Assembly: GCA_045601405.1 (NCBI GenBank)
Contig: JAZRZO010000017.1
Location: forward strand, 1-32,885
Reading direction: 5' to 3'
DNA: 32,885 nt
From: RGIG5612 sp045601405
Lineage (GTDB): Bacteria; Bacillota; Clostridia; Lachnospirales; Lachnospiraceae
In this document: one piece after another, positions 1-7,583 of the stretch
Numbering within the stretch: position 1 is the stretch's first letter
Layout: the number at the start of each line of letters is the position of its first letter
Translations under genes and position numbers: made by a program
The notes under the pieces: generated by a model
Told to the model about the DNA's origin: nothing
The model's database searches: none
What the model saw: only the letters and a program-made list of their open reading frames with translations

Positions 1-11
1 CCGGCTCGCTT

Positions 12-236
12 CATATATATTTTCGGGTGCGTACTTCCTTCGCCTGTGGTTCTAATACCTTTCTCCGGCTTTTTGACGCGGCCGGCAACATCCAAAAAAT
101 GATCTCTATGATCATTTTTTTCTGATGCCTAAGTGCTTTCCGGACTTGTGGACCGAAGCACTTGCCGCTAAAAGCCTACGAAAGGCATAAGAACCAAAAC
201 GGCTCATCCAGAAACCCCCGGAAACACATATGCCGC
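12..236. repeat. long imperfect inverted repeat at window start
   Basis: Two arms face each other around a central hairpin. The left arm (about 12-76) carries CATATATATTTTCGGG and GGTTCTAATACCTTTC. The reverse complement of the right arm (about 164-236) carries CATATGTGTTTCCGGG and GGTTCTTATGCCTTTC, in the same order and with similar spacing. A further hairpin (131-138 AAGTGCTT with 156-163 AAGCACTT) sits inside the right half. No intact gene is seen here. It may be a small non-autonomous mobile element or a degenerated palindrome; the arms were aligned by eye and are not perfect. Confidence 0.4.
94..120. terminator. bidirectional terminator-like hairpin
   Basis: A perfect 11-bp inverted repeat, AAAAAATGATC and GATCATTTTTT, is separated by TCTAT. 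It leaves a run of six T on the 3' side in either direction, so it could terminate transcripts from both sides. It lies at the centre of the larger inverted repeat. Confidence 0.55.
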
Positions 237-250
237 GTGCCGGTATTTTA

Positions 251-584
251 TTATCCCACGGAACGGTCTGCTATTGAAAAGACGGTTTCAGTGCGCACGC
301 GCTTTCCTGCCGTAACCGCCTGGCGGAAAAGCACCTCAAGCGTGTTATCCGTGGCATAGCAGCTTCTGGAAAATGCCGGGGCATCTCACACCTGCGTAAT
401 TGTCTGATCTTCACCTATTATCCCGGACTCCAATCCCGATGTCGTATGTTACCTCTTCTCCCTGATTTATATCAGACCCCGAGGGCGCCTGTCCTCCCGT
501 GCCCTCCGCGGGTTTATCCTGACAGGCTGTAAGTGATAAGCATAGGATAAGCATCGTGCACAGTATTGATATTATTTTCTTCAT
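251..584 (-). pseudogene. broken small lipoprotein gene
   Basis: An ATG at 584 follows a GGAG Shine-Dalgarno site. It opens a classic lipoprotein signal peptide, MKKIISILCTMLILCLSLTAC, with the lipobox LTAC. The frame continues about 36 residues past the lipid cysteine (CQDKPAEGTGG... to YDIGIGVRDNR) and stops at 411-413. From about codon 50 a shifted frame looks more protein-like: ESGIIGEDQTITQV, an in-frame TGA at 386-388, then DAPAFSRSCYATDNTLEVL and on to a TAA at 251. One frameshift plus one stop would therefore rejoin a protein of about 110 residues. I do not recognise the family. A genuine 57-residue lipoprotein remains possible. Confidence 0.5.
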
Positions 585-639
585 GATCTGCTCCTGTTTT
601 TTTGTTCTCTTCTATGCGGTTTTTGCATATCATGCAAGA

Positions 640-672
640 CTCCGCCCTGCAGAACATTCTTACAGGGCGGAG
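640..672. terminator. hairpin upstream of the lipoprotein remnant
   Basis: A perfect 10-bp stem (CTCCGCCCTG and CAGGGCGGAG) encloses a 13-nt loop. No T-run follows on either strand. It lies 56 bases upstream of the lipoprotein ATG and just past the conserved part of the cbiK remnant, so it may be an old terminator or attenuator. Confidence 0.35.
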
Positions 673-677
673 GCAAT

Positions 678-881
678 TTGTCTTTGTTGGCGTGGTTGCC
701 CGCAACTACCATGAGCGGCCTTAAGATCACTTTCTTAAATCCTGCTGCCTTAACCTTTTCTATAACCGCGTTTACCTCTGTATCTTCAGGTGCGCCTCAA
801 CTGCTTCTGCTATCTCGTCATACTCTGCGCCATGCATAAGAAGCGTGGACTGATTGATATCACCCGAATCCGCGGCGCTGC
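678..881 (-). pseudogene. cbiK-like sirohydrochlorin cobaltochelatase remnant
   Basis: Two minus-strand frames read as pieces of a CbiK-type chelatase, the enzyme that puts cobalt into sirohydrochlorin in anaerobic B12 synthesis. The first piece reads LLMHGAEYDEIAEAVEAHL, matching the family's metal-binding M-G-H-G-T-E-H region with the first G lost. After a frame change near 790, the second reads PEDTEVNAVIEKVKAAG and then ILRPLMVVAGNHANKD, close to the family's PLMLVAGDHA segment. The roughly 10-15 residues normally between the pieces and the entire C-terminal part are missing, as is most of the N-terminus. The gene is clearly not functional. Identification rests on motif recall, not a search. 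Confidence 0.6.
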
Positions 882-913
882 GCCCCTCATTGCACTGTGC
901 CCCTCATCCGGCG

Positions 914-943
914 CCGCCTTCCCCCGGAGGGGGGGGAAGGCGG
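914..943. terminator. GC-rich hairpin after fdhA
   Basis: A perfect 12-bp stem (CCGCCTTCCCCC and GGGGGAAGGCGG) with a 6-nt loop begins 8 bases beyond the fdhA stop. There is no U-tract. With the flanking CCCCTCATCCGGCGCC it resembles the sequence at 20784-20834, so it is one copy of a dispersed GC-rich hairpin family that may double as a transcript end. Confidence 0.5.
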
Positions 944-951
944 TTTAAGGA

Positions 952-3636
952 TTACTGATTTTTTTCTATCTTTACCGCGCAGACCTTATACTCCGGAATG
1001 CAGGCTATATCGTCATAAACAGCATTCGTAAGCAGGTTCGCGTTTCCGTCCGGGAAGTGGAAGGTCATGAAAGACTCTCCTTCCGAAACCTTCTTTCCTA
1101 CCCTTGCAGTTGTAACAAGCTCACCGCGTCTGCTGGAAACCTTAACCTTGTCTCCGTTGCTTATGCCGATCTTCTCCGCGTCTCTGTCATTCATCTCGAT
1201 ATAAGACTCACTTGCGATCTGCATGATGCCCTTGCTCTTACCTGTCATAGCGCGGGTATTGTAGTGATAAAGCATACGTCCCGTGATGAGTATGGTCGGG
1301 AATTCCTCGTCCGGAAGCTCTACCGATGGCTTGTATTTGGCAGGATAGAAATATCCGAGTCCTCTTGTGAAGCTGCCCACATGCATGATAGGCGTTCCCG
1401 GATGATCCTTGCCCGTACAAGGCCACTGCAGACTCTCCCCTGCGTCTAACCTTGCGTGTGAGATACCCGCAAAGCTCGGAGTAAGTGAAGCTATCTCGTC
1501 CATTATCTCTGCTGATGTCAGCTGAGGCTGAGGATAACCCATCCTGTTCATCACATCGATAAAGATATCTGTATCAAGACGCGCGTTCGTTCCGAGATCA
1601 ACCGCCTTGCGGACTCTCTGAACACGACGCTCCGTATTACTGAAGGTTCCTTCTTTTTCCGCGTAGCTTACGCCCGGAAGAACAACATCCGCGTATTGGG
1701 CGGTTTCCGTCATGAACAGATCCTGTACCACAAGGAAATCAAGGCTTGTGAGCGCTTTCTCCACATGATGAGTGTCCGGATCGGTAACTATAGGATCCTC
1801 ACCAAAGATGTAAAGACCTTTGATGGTTCCCTCGATCGCGCCCGGAAGCACCTGGGTAGCCTTAAGTCCGGGTTCATGGTTGAGCGTGGTTCCCCATGCT
1901 TTTTCAAATTTTGCCATTACCGCCTCGTCAGCAACATTCTGGTATCCGGGGAATTTTTCCGGAAGAGCACCCATGTCGCAGGCACCCTGAACGTTATTCT
2001 GTCCGCGCAGAGGGTTAACGCCGCAGCCGGGCTTGCCGAGCTTGCCTACCATCATCGCCATGTTGGACATGCTCATAACGCCTTCCGTTCCTGTGCTGTG
2101 CTCAGTAACGCCGAGGCAGTAGATTATGGGAGCCTTTTCGGCCTTGGCATACATCCTTGCAGCTGCTTTCAGATCCTCCGCGTCGATATGGCAGATCTCC
2201 GCAACCTTTTCAGGCGTATATTCCTTTACTATCTCAGCCAGCTCTTCAAATCCTTCTGTTCTTTCCTTGATGAAATCTTCATCTATAAGGCCTTCATTGA
2301 TGAACACATTCATCATGCCGTTTGCAAACGCAACGTTTGTTCCCGGCTTGATCTTAAGATGTATAGCGGCATCTTTTGTAAGTGTGATGTCACGCGGATC
2401 AACAACTATGAGCTTTGCTCCGCGACGCGCGGCACGTCTTATCCTTGCACCCACTACAGGGTGAGCCTCTGTCGGGTTTGAGCCGACCACCATGATCACC
2501 TCAGGCTCTTCGGTAATATCCCTGATCGTGTTTGTCATGGCTCCGGAGCCGAGCGTTATCGCAAGACCGTGAACCGATGCGCTGTGACATACACGCGCGC
2601 AGTTATCCACGTTGTTGGAGCCAAATGCACATCTTACGAGCTTCTGCATCATGTAGTTGTCTTCGTTCGGAGCCCTTGAGCAGGAGAAGCCTGCAAGGGA
2701 ATTGCTTCCGTATTGTTTCTTGAGTTCCGTGAATTTGGAGGCGATAAGATCCAGCGCCTCGTCCCATGTTGCTTTTACAAATTCGCCGTTCTTCTTGATG
2801 AGCGGATCGGTGAGCCTTCCTTCATCATGTACAAACTCAAACGAACCGAAACGCCCTTTAACACAAAGCTGTCCGTTGTTTGAAGGACCGTCCGCGCCTT
2901 CAACGGCAACGATCTTGCCGTTCTTTACAACCAGATAGTACTGGCAGCCTGTAGCGCAGTGAGGACATGTGGTAAGAACCTTCTTTGTCTCCCATTCGCG
3001 GAATGTTTTTCCGGCCTTAAGGGAAAGTGCGCCTGTCGGGCAAGCCTGCACGCAGTTTCCGCAGCTTACGCAGTTGGAATCCGCTATCTTTATGCCCATT
3101 ACAGGGGATACAGTTGTTTCAAACCCGCGCTCTGTTGCAGCTATGGTTCCGTTGCACTGTATCTCCTGGCAGGTACGCACGCAGCGGCGGCAGAGGATAC
3201 ATTTACCCGGGTCATATATAAAGAACGGTGATGAGTCGTCAGCCGGGATATCACATGTTGCCCCGCCGAAGTCACCGCGCTCCACTCCGTATTCCATAGC
3301 ATATTGCGAAAGCTTGCACTTGCCGTTTGCGGCACAGCTCATGCAGTCACCGGTATGGTTTGAAAGCATCATCTCAAGGATGAATTTTCTTGATTCGAGA
3401 ACTTCCGGTGTATCGGTATGAACGACCATTCCTTCTGAAACGGGTGCGGCGCACGCTGTCATAAGACCCCTTGCCCCCTCAACCTCTACAAGACACATCC
3501 TGCAGCTTCCGTCCGGAGCAAGTTCTTTCATGTGGCAAAGAGTTGGTATCGCGATACCTGCTTTTGCTGCCGCATCTAAAATGGTTGTGCCGTCTTCTAC
3601 CTGAACAGAAATTCCATCTATCGTTAAATTGATCAT
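952..3636 (-). CDS. fdhA: NAD-linked formate dehydrogenase, catalytic subunit (Cys type)
   Basis: This 894-residue protein should oxidise formate to CO2, or reduce CO2, at a Mo/W-bis-pterin centre. The start at 3636 is preferred because AGGAGGT lies 7 bases upstream; a longer frame to 3708 overlaps the neighbour. In order it has a [2Fe-2S] domain (Cys34, 45, 48, 62), a His94/Cys98/101/107 [4Fe-4S] site, two [4Fe-4S] ferredoxin motifs (Cys146-156 and 189-199), and the pterin-enzyme [4Fe-4S] motif (C224-x2-C-x3-C). The molybdopterin and dinucleotide-binding domains follow. In CARVCHSASVHG, Cys350 sits where selenocysteine occurs in other FdhA proteins. It begins 11 bases after the NuoF-like gene, so the three subunits are one operon. 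The N-terminal ferredoxin arm matches FdhA proteins that pass electrons to NAD(P)-reducing partners. Confidence 0.93.
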   Translation of the reverse strand: MINLTIDGISVQVEDGTTILDAAAKAGIAIPTLCHMKELAPDGSCRMCLVEVEGARGLMTACAAPVSEGMVVHTDTPEVLESRKFILEMMLSNHTGDCMSCAANGKCKLSQYAMEYGVERGDFGGATCDIPADDSSPFFIYDPGKCILCRRCVRTCQEIQCNGTIAATERGFETTVSPVMGIKIADSNCVSCGNCVQACPTGALSLKAGKTFREWETKKVLTTCPHCATGCQYYLVVKNGKIVAVEGADGPSNNGQLCVKGRFGSFEFVHDEGRLTDPLIKKNGEFVKATWDEALDLIASKFTELKKQYGSNSLAGFSCSRAPNEDNYMMQKLVRCAFGSNNVDNCARVCHSASVHGLAITLGSGAMTNTIRDITEEPEVIMVVGSNPTEAHPVVGARIRRAARRGAKLIVVDPRDITLTKDAAIHLKIKPGTNVAFANGMMNVFINEGLIDEDFIKERTEGFEELAEIVKEYTPEKVAEICHIDAEDLKAAARMYAKAEKAPIIYCLGVTEHSTGTEGVMSMSNMAMMVGKLGKPGCGVNPLRGQNNVQGACDMGALPEKFPGYQNVADEAVMAKFEKAWGTTLNHEPGLKATQVLPGAIEGTIKGLYIFGEDPIVTDPDTHHVEKALTSLDFLVVQDLFMTETAQYADVVLPGVSYAEKEGTFSNTERRVQRVRKAVDLGTNARLDTDIFIDVMNRMGYPQPQLTSAEIMDEIASLTPSFAGISHARLDAGESLQWPCTGKDHPGTPIMHVGSFTRGLGYFYPAKYKPSVELPDEEFPTILITGRMLYHYNTRAMTGKSKGIMQIASESYIEMNDRDAEKIGISNGDKVKVSSRRGELVTTARVGKKVSEGESFMTFHFPDGNANLLTNAVYDDIACIPEYKVCAVKIEKNQ

Positions 3637-3647
3637 TTTGGCACCTC

Positions 3648-5543
3648 CTATCGTTTCGTGATCGCGCCGAACTTGCAGTTTGTTATGCAGGTTCCGCAGC
3701 CGATACATACATCTGTGTCTATCACATGCGGCTCTTTCACATTGCCTGTGATAGCGTTAACGGGACAATTTCTTGCACAGAGCGTGCAGCCCTTACATTT
3801 TTCAGGGTCGATCCAGAATTCAAGAAGAGCTTTGCAGATACCTGCCGGACACTTGCTGTCATTGACATGTGCAAGATACTCATCCTTGAAGAATCTGTAT
3901 GTTGAAACGACGGGGTTTGGAGCGGTCTGTCCGAGCGCGCAAAGCGAATTAGCCTTGATCTTACCGCACAGATACTCCATTTTTTCGAGATCCTCTTCAG
4001 TTGCTTCGCCTGCTGTTATCTTTTCGAGGATCTCATACAGCCGCTTGGTTCCTATACGACAGGCTGTACATTTTCCACAGGATTCATCAACAGTAAAGTT
4101 AAGGAAGAACTTCGCTATGTCAACCATACAGTTGTCTTCATCCATAACAATAAGACCGCCTGATCCCATCATGGAGCCTATGGCTGTAAGGTTGTCATAA
4201 TCGATAGGAACATCAAGATTCTCAGCCGGGATGCATCCGCCGGACGGGCCGCCTGTCTGGGCTGCCTTAAACTGCTTTCCGTTAGGAACGCCTCCGCCTA
4301 TCTCTTCTACGATCTCTCTTAAGGTGGTTCCCATTTCAACCTCAACAAGACCGGTATTGTTTATCTTGCCGCCAAGGGCAAACACTTTGGTTCCCTTGGA
4401 TTTTTCGGTTCCCATTCCATTGAACCACTCCGCTCCGTTTAATATGATCTGCGGAACATTTGCCCATGTCTCAACATTGTTAAGGATAGTCGGCTGTCCG
4501 AAAAGACCTTTGACAGCAGGGAACGGCGGACGCGGACGCGGCTCTCCTCTTTTTCCTTCTATCGAAGTCATGAGCGCTGTCTCCTCGCCGCATACAAACG
4601 CGCCGGAGCCGAGACGGAGCTCAATATCAAATGAAAAGTCTGTGCCGAAGATATTTTTGCCGAGCAGGCCGTATTCCCTTGCCTGGGATATAGCTATGTT
4701 CAGCCTCTGAACAGCTATAGGATATTCAGCGCGGACGTAGATATATCCCTGATCCGAGCCTATCGCGTAGCCTGCTATGGCCATTGCCTCAAGGACAACG
4801 TGAGGATCGCCCTCTAAGATCGAACGGTCCATGAATGCGCCCGGATCGCCCTCGTCGGCGTTGCAGCACACATATTTCTGAACCTCTCCGCGCCTGTCAG
4901 TCGCGAATTTCCACTTAAGTCCCGTAGGGAAGCCGGCGCCTCCGCGGCCCCTCAGGCCGGAATCTATCATTACCTGTATAACTTCATCCGGACTCATATC
5001 CGTAAGACATTTATAAAGCGCCTGATACGCGTCAAGTCCGATAGCCTCGTCAATGATCTCCGGCGCGATAACGCCGCAGTTCCTTAAGGCTACCCTCTTC
5101 TGTTTTTTATAAAACGGGGTTTCAGAAAGCGGAAGGATCGTTCCGTCTTCCAATACTGAGTCTTTATATAGCAGCTCTTTAACAGGTTCTCCGCCCTTTA
5201 CGAGATGCTTGTCACAGACTGTTACAACGTGCTCTGCCGTCATCTGCGAATAGAATGTTCCTTCAGGATAAACTATCATTATGGGACCGAGCGCGCAAAG
5301 CCCGAAGCAGCCGGTCTTTACTATAAGCACATCATTTATGCCTTTTTTCTCAAGCTCTGACTCCAGAGCATCGATGATAGCCATCGACCCTGAGGATGTA
5401 CAACCTGTACCTCCGCAGATAAGCACCTGCTTCCTGTACTCTGATCTTTCCGCAAGCTTCTCTCCCTCTTCCTTTATGATAGTACGGATACGGAGGAGCT
5501 CACTTTTTTCTTCTTTTATTTTATTTAATTGTTCTATTGTCAT
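3648..5543 (-). CDS. NuoF/HndC-like NADH-binding diaphorase subunit
   Basis: This 631-residue protein is the flavin subunit that links formate dehydrogenase to NAD(H) and probably ferredoxin. It opens with a thioredoxin-like [2Fe-2S] domain (Cys43, 48, 79, 83). The NADH/FMN domain follows (GLRGRGGAGFPTGLKW, then NADEGDPGAFMDRS), then an SLBB region and the N3-type cluster motif ESCGKCTACRIG. It ends with two [4Fe-4S] ferredoxin motifs (CKGCTLCARNC and CIGCGTCITNC). This order matches HndC/HydB subunits of bifurcating complexes and differs from plain NuoF. GGAGGG precedes the ATG. It starts 9 bases after the NuoE-like gene. Whether the complex bifurcates electrons to ferredoxin cannot be told from sequence. 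Confidence 0.93.
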   Translation of the reverse strand: MTIEQLNKIKEEKSELLRIRTIIKEEGEKLAERSEYRKQVLICGGTGCTSSGSMAIIDALESELEKKGINDVLIVKTGCFGLCALGPIMIVYPEGTFYSQMTAEHVVTVCDKHLVKGGEPVKELLYKDSVLEDGTILPLSETPFYKKQKRVALRNCGVIAPEIIDEAIGLDAYQALYKCLTDMSPDEVIQVMIDSGLRGRGGAGFPTGLKWKFATDRRGEVQKYVCCNADEGDPGAFMDRSILEGDPHVVLEAMAIAGYAIGSDQGYIYVRAEYPIAVQRLNIAISQAREYGLLGKNIFGTDFSFDIELRLGSGAFVCGEETALMTSIEGKRGEPRPRPPFPAVKGLFGQPTILNNVETWANVPQIILNGAEWFNGMGTEKSKGTKVFALGGKINNTGLVEVEMGTTLREIVEEIGGGVPNGKQFKAAQTGGPSGGCIPAENLDVPIDYDNLTAIGSMMGSGGLIVMDEDNCMVDIAKFFLNFTVDESCGKCTACRIGTKRLYEILEKITAGEATEEDLEKMEYLCGKIKANSLCALGQTAPNPVVSTYRFFKDEYLAHVNDSKCPAGICKALLEFWIDPEKCKGCTLCARNCPVNAITGNVKEPHVIDTDVCIGCGTCITNCKFGAITKR

Positions 5544-5552
5544 GGCGCCCTC

Positions 5553-6053
5553 CTACTTATCCTGATAGCTTTCGATTATCTCTGCTACTTTCTTAGGTTC
5601 AACCTTGCCATAGACATCATCGTTGATCGTCATAACAGGTGCAAGTCCGCATGCGCCCAGGCATCTTGTTACGTCTATGGAGAATTTCGCATCTGCGGTG
5701 CATCCGCCGCTCTTTATCCCCAGCTTGCTCTCCACTGCCTCAAGGATCTTATCTGAGCCTTTAACGTAGCATGCCGTTCCAAGACAGACGGACACGTTAT
5801 ATTGACCCTTGGGATTAAGTGTGAACTGGGAATAAAATGTGACTACCCCATAAACCTCTGCGACCGAGATCTGAAGACCCTGCGCGATCATTTCCTGAAC
5901 CTCTACCGGAAGATATCCGTAGATATCCTGGGCCGCCTGGAGTACAGGCATAAGAGCTCCCTGCTGATCCTTATGGGCCTTTATCACTTCCCGCAAAGCT
6001 TCTTCCTGTTCCGGTGTTCCTCGGAACGCAACTGTTGTTTTAGCTTTTGCCAT
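5553..6053 (-). CDS. NuoE/HndA-like [2Fe-2S] subunit
   Basis: A 166-residue thioredoxin-fold ferredoxin of the NuoE family and first gene of the formate dehydrogenase operon. The [2Fe-2S] ligands are in CLGTACYVKG and CLGACGLAP (C-x4-C and C-x3-C). The N-terminal helical part (QDIYGYLPVEVQEMIAQGL) and VYGVVTFYSQF are typical of the family. I place the start at MAKAKTTV (6053), which has GAGGG just upstream and gives a normal family length; the longer frame to 6146 would run through the promoter and add an unrelated N-terminus. It should shuttle electrons next to the FMN of the NuoF-like partner. Confidence 0.92.
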   Translation of the reverse strand: MAKAKTTVAFRGTPEQEEALREVIKAHKDQQGALMPVLQAAQDIYGYLPVEVQEMIAQGLQISVAEVYGVVTFYSQFTLNPKGQYNVSVCLGTACYVKGSDKILEAVESKLGIKSGGCTADAKFSIDVTRCLGACGLAPVMTINDDVYGKVEPKKVAEIIESYQDK

Positions 6054-6137
6054 TTTTCGCCCTCTCTCAACTCTCTTTACATTGTTACACAAATATAAAG
6101 CACAATAAAAAATTGTACAAAATAAAAGACAATCCTC

Positions 6138-6168
6138 ATTATACAATAATATCCAGGATAAGAAACAA
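6138..6168 (-). promoter_or_regulatory. probable promoter of the formate dehydrogenase operon
   Basis: The gap between the NuoE-like gene and fdhD is AT-rich. On the minus strand it holds a perfect TATAAT (6138-6143) with a weak -35, TTGTTT (6163-6168), at 19-bp spacing. The leader that follows contains short symmetric pieces (TTGTACAA and TTGTGTAACAA) that could be operator half-sites. The regulator is unknown. Confidence 0.45.
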
Positions 6169-6207
6169 AAAAATTATTCGATAAATATAATTATTTTTGG
6201 AAATGTC

Positions 6208-6975
6208 TCAGTCAGGATCCGGAGAAAATATCTCGAAGCGATCGGGCCATGCGCGGCATATCAGAGTAAGACCATGCTCCTTTGCCAGCTCCACTGACTG
6301 GAGAGTGGGAACGGATTTTGATACCAGCACTGGAATGCCCGCCGTTATCACCTTTTCCACCATATCAACAGGAACCCGCCCGGATGTAAACACAACGCAT
6401 CCTTCAAGCGGGATATCCTCTGTAAGGCCGTAGCCTATCACCTTGTCTATCGCGTTATGCCTTCCTATATCCTCGCAGGAAAAAAGTATATCCCCTTCTT
6501 TAAGAAGAATACAGGAATGAGTTCCCTGTGTTTTTTTATGAAGCTCTTCTCCCTTTGAAAATCTCTCCGCAAGAGAAAACACCCACTCCGGCTTCCATGT
6601 TACCGGCGTCAGCGTCTCAAGTCTGCGTCTTCCGGCATGCGCTTTATATACCTTATTTGCCGTGCAGCAGCTGGGCTCCGCCTTTTCGTACTCCTCCCAG
6701 TCTATGCTGTGGTTCAGAAAAACACGCGCCTCATTCTCCTGCAGACAAAAACGCATTATCTTTATATCCGATAACTTATCTATCAGCCCTTCAGTATAAA
6801 GTCTTCCCGTAACAAGCTCCTTCAGCCTGTCCTTTGTGCATACCAATGAAAAGACCCTTACCTCATTGACGATGACAGACAGTATATGCTCACAGATGAC
6901 CGCAGCTTCTTCCCTGCTGCGGCGCCCGTCAGCCGTAACTATCGTTTTTTCCGGATACTCAATATTTTCCCTCAT
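6208..6975 (-). CDS. fdhD: FdhD formate dehydrogenase sulfurtransferase
   Basis: This 255-residue protein belongs to the FdhD family, which passes sulfur from a cysteine desulfurase to the molybdenum cofactor before it enters formate dehydrogenase. Family features seen are the conserved middle (CILLKEGDILFSCEDIGRHNAIDKVIG) and VVFTSGRVPVDMVEKVITAGIPVLVSKS. The reactive-loop cysteines, usually spaced as CxxC, appear here as adjacent Cys103-Cys104 in EPSCCTANK. The gene lies directly upstream of the fdh operon promoter and 16 bases after a transporter remnant, which fits a role in maturing the neighbouring FdhA. Confidence 0.92.
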   Translation of the reverse strand: MRENIEYPEKTIVTADGRRSREEAAVICEHILSVIVNEVRVFSLVCTKDRLKELVTGRLYTEGLIDKLSDIKIMRFCLQENEARVFLNHSIDWEEYEKAEPSCCTANKVYKAHAGRRRLETLTPVTWKPEWVFSLAERFSKGEELHKKTQGTHSCILLKEGDILFSCEDIGRHNAIDKVIGYGLTEDIPLEGCVVFTSGRVPVDMVEKVITAGIPVLVSKSVPTLQSVELAKEHGLTLICRAWPDRFEIFSPDPD

Positions 6976-6991
6976 TATATATTTACCTGTT

Positions 6992-7478
6992 TTATTTATT
7001 TCCCGGCTCGGGATTTACTGCCCTGCGTCCCGGGTCAACCTTAAGCTTCTGATTTTCCCTGCGCAGCTTTTCCAGCGAAATGCTCTTGGTCAAAAGCCAT
7101 ACGAGAAGCGATCTGGCCCAGTTTCCGAATATGGCAAGTACAAAAGACCAGTCCAGCGTTCTTGCAACCCCAAGATAAACCACATTGGCCACACAATGGT
7201 GAAGCCCGCAGAAGATGAACAGCGGCATACCGAAAATAATACCAAAGGGTGTTCCCTTTTTATACATCTCGACAGCTATGTACATCACACACCCGCAGAG
7301 CATAGCCTTTACAAAAAAACGCGAAGGTGAATTCCCATCCTCCGATCCTTGCTTCAGCTGCCTGCACGATATCAGCATCCATGTATGAGTACAGAAATCC
7401 GCTCAGCCATCCCGCAATAAGGTTGAACACACAGATCAGTTCGAAAATTATAACATTCCTGCCGTGTAAATCTGCCAA
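6992..7478 (-). pseudogene. formate/nitrite transporter (FNT) remnant, frameshifted
   Basis: Two overlapping frames make up the C-terminal half of an FNT-family formate channel. The upstream frame, from a TTG near 7478, reads GRNVIIFELICVFNLIAGWLSGF and reaches GGWEFTFAFF. The downstream frame continues VKAMLCGCVMYIAVEMYKKG, PFGIIFGMPLFIFCGLHHC, VANVVYLG and ends in a charged tail. The junction is a run of seven A (T on the coding strand) at 7313-7319, where losing one base restores one frame. The usual first ~100 residues, including the first two membrane helices, are absent, so it is broken even if the homopolymer is a sequencing error. Its place before fdhD fits formate transport. Confidence 0.65.
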
Positions 7479-7583
7479 CGATTATTGTATAAGGCCTATA
7501 TCTATAATTTATTCCAAAAAAACGGTTTTTTTGATACCGGGAACGGCTTTTGCCCGAATCAATGCCGGTGTTCAGGGCATGCT

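Noticed and set aside
386..388. TGA in the lipoprotein remnant read as selenocysteine, given the nearby formate dehydrogenase
   Set aside because: A separate frameshift is also needed, FdhA itself is a cysteine type, and I saw no SECIS-like hairpin or sel genes.
1696..2481. 261-codon open frame on the plus strand inside fdhA
   Set aside because: It is antisense to a strongly conserved enzyme, has no Shine-Dalgarno site, and its translation has no recognisable domain.
6054..6207. Molybdenum-cofactor riboswitch before the formate dehydrogenase operon
   Set aside because: The leader is short and AT-rich, without the GC-rich multi-helix pattern expected of that element.
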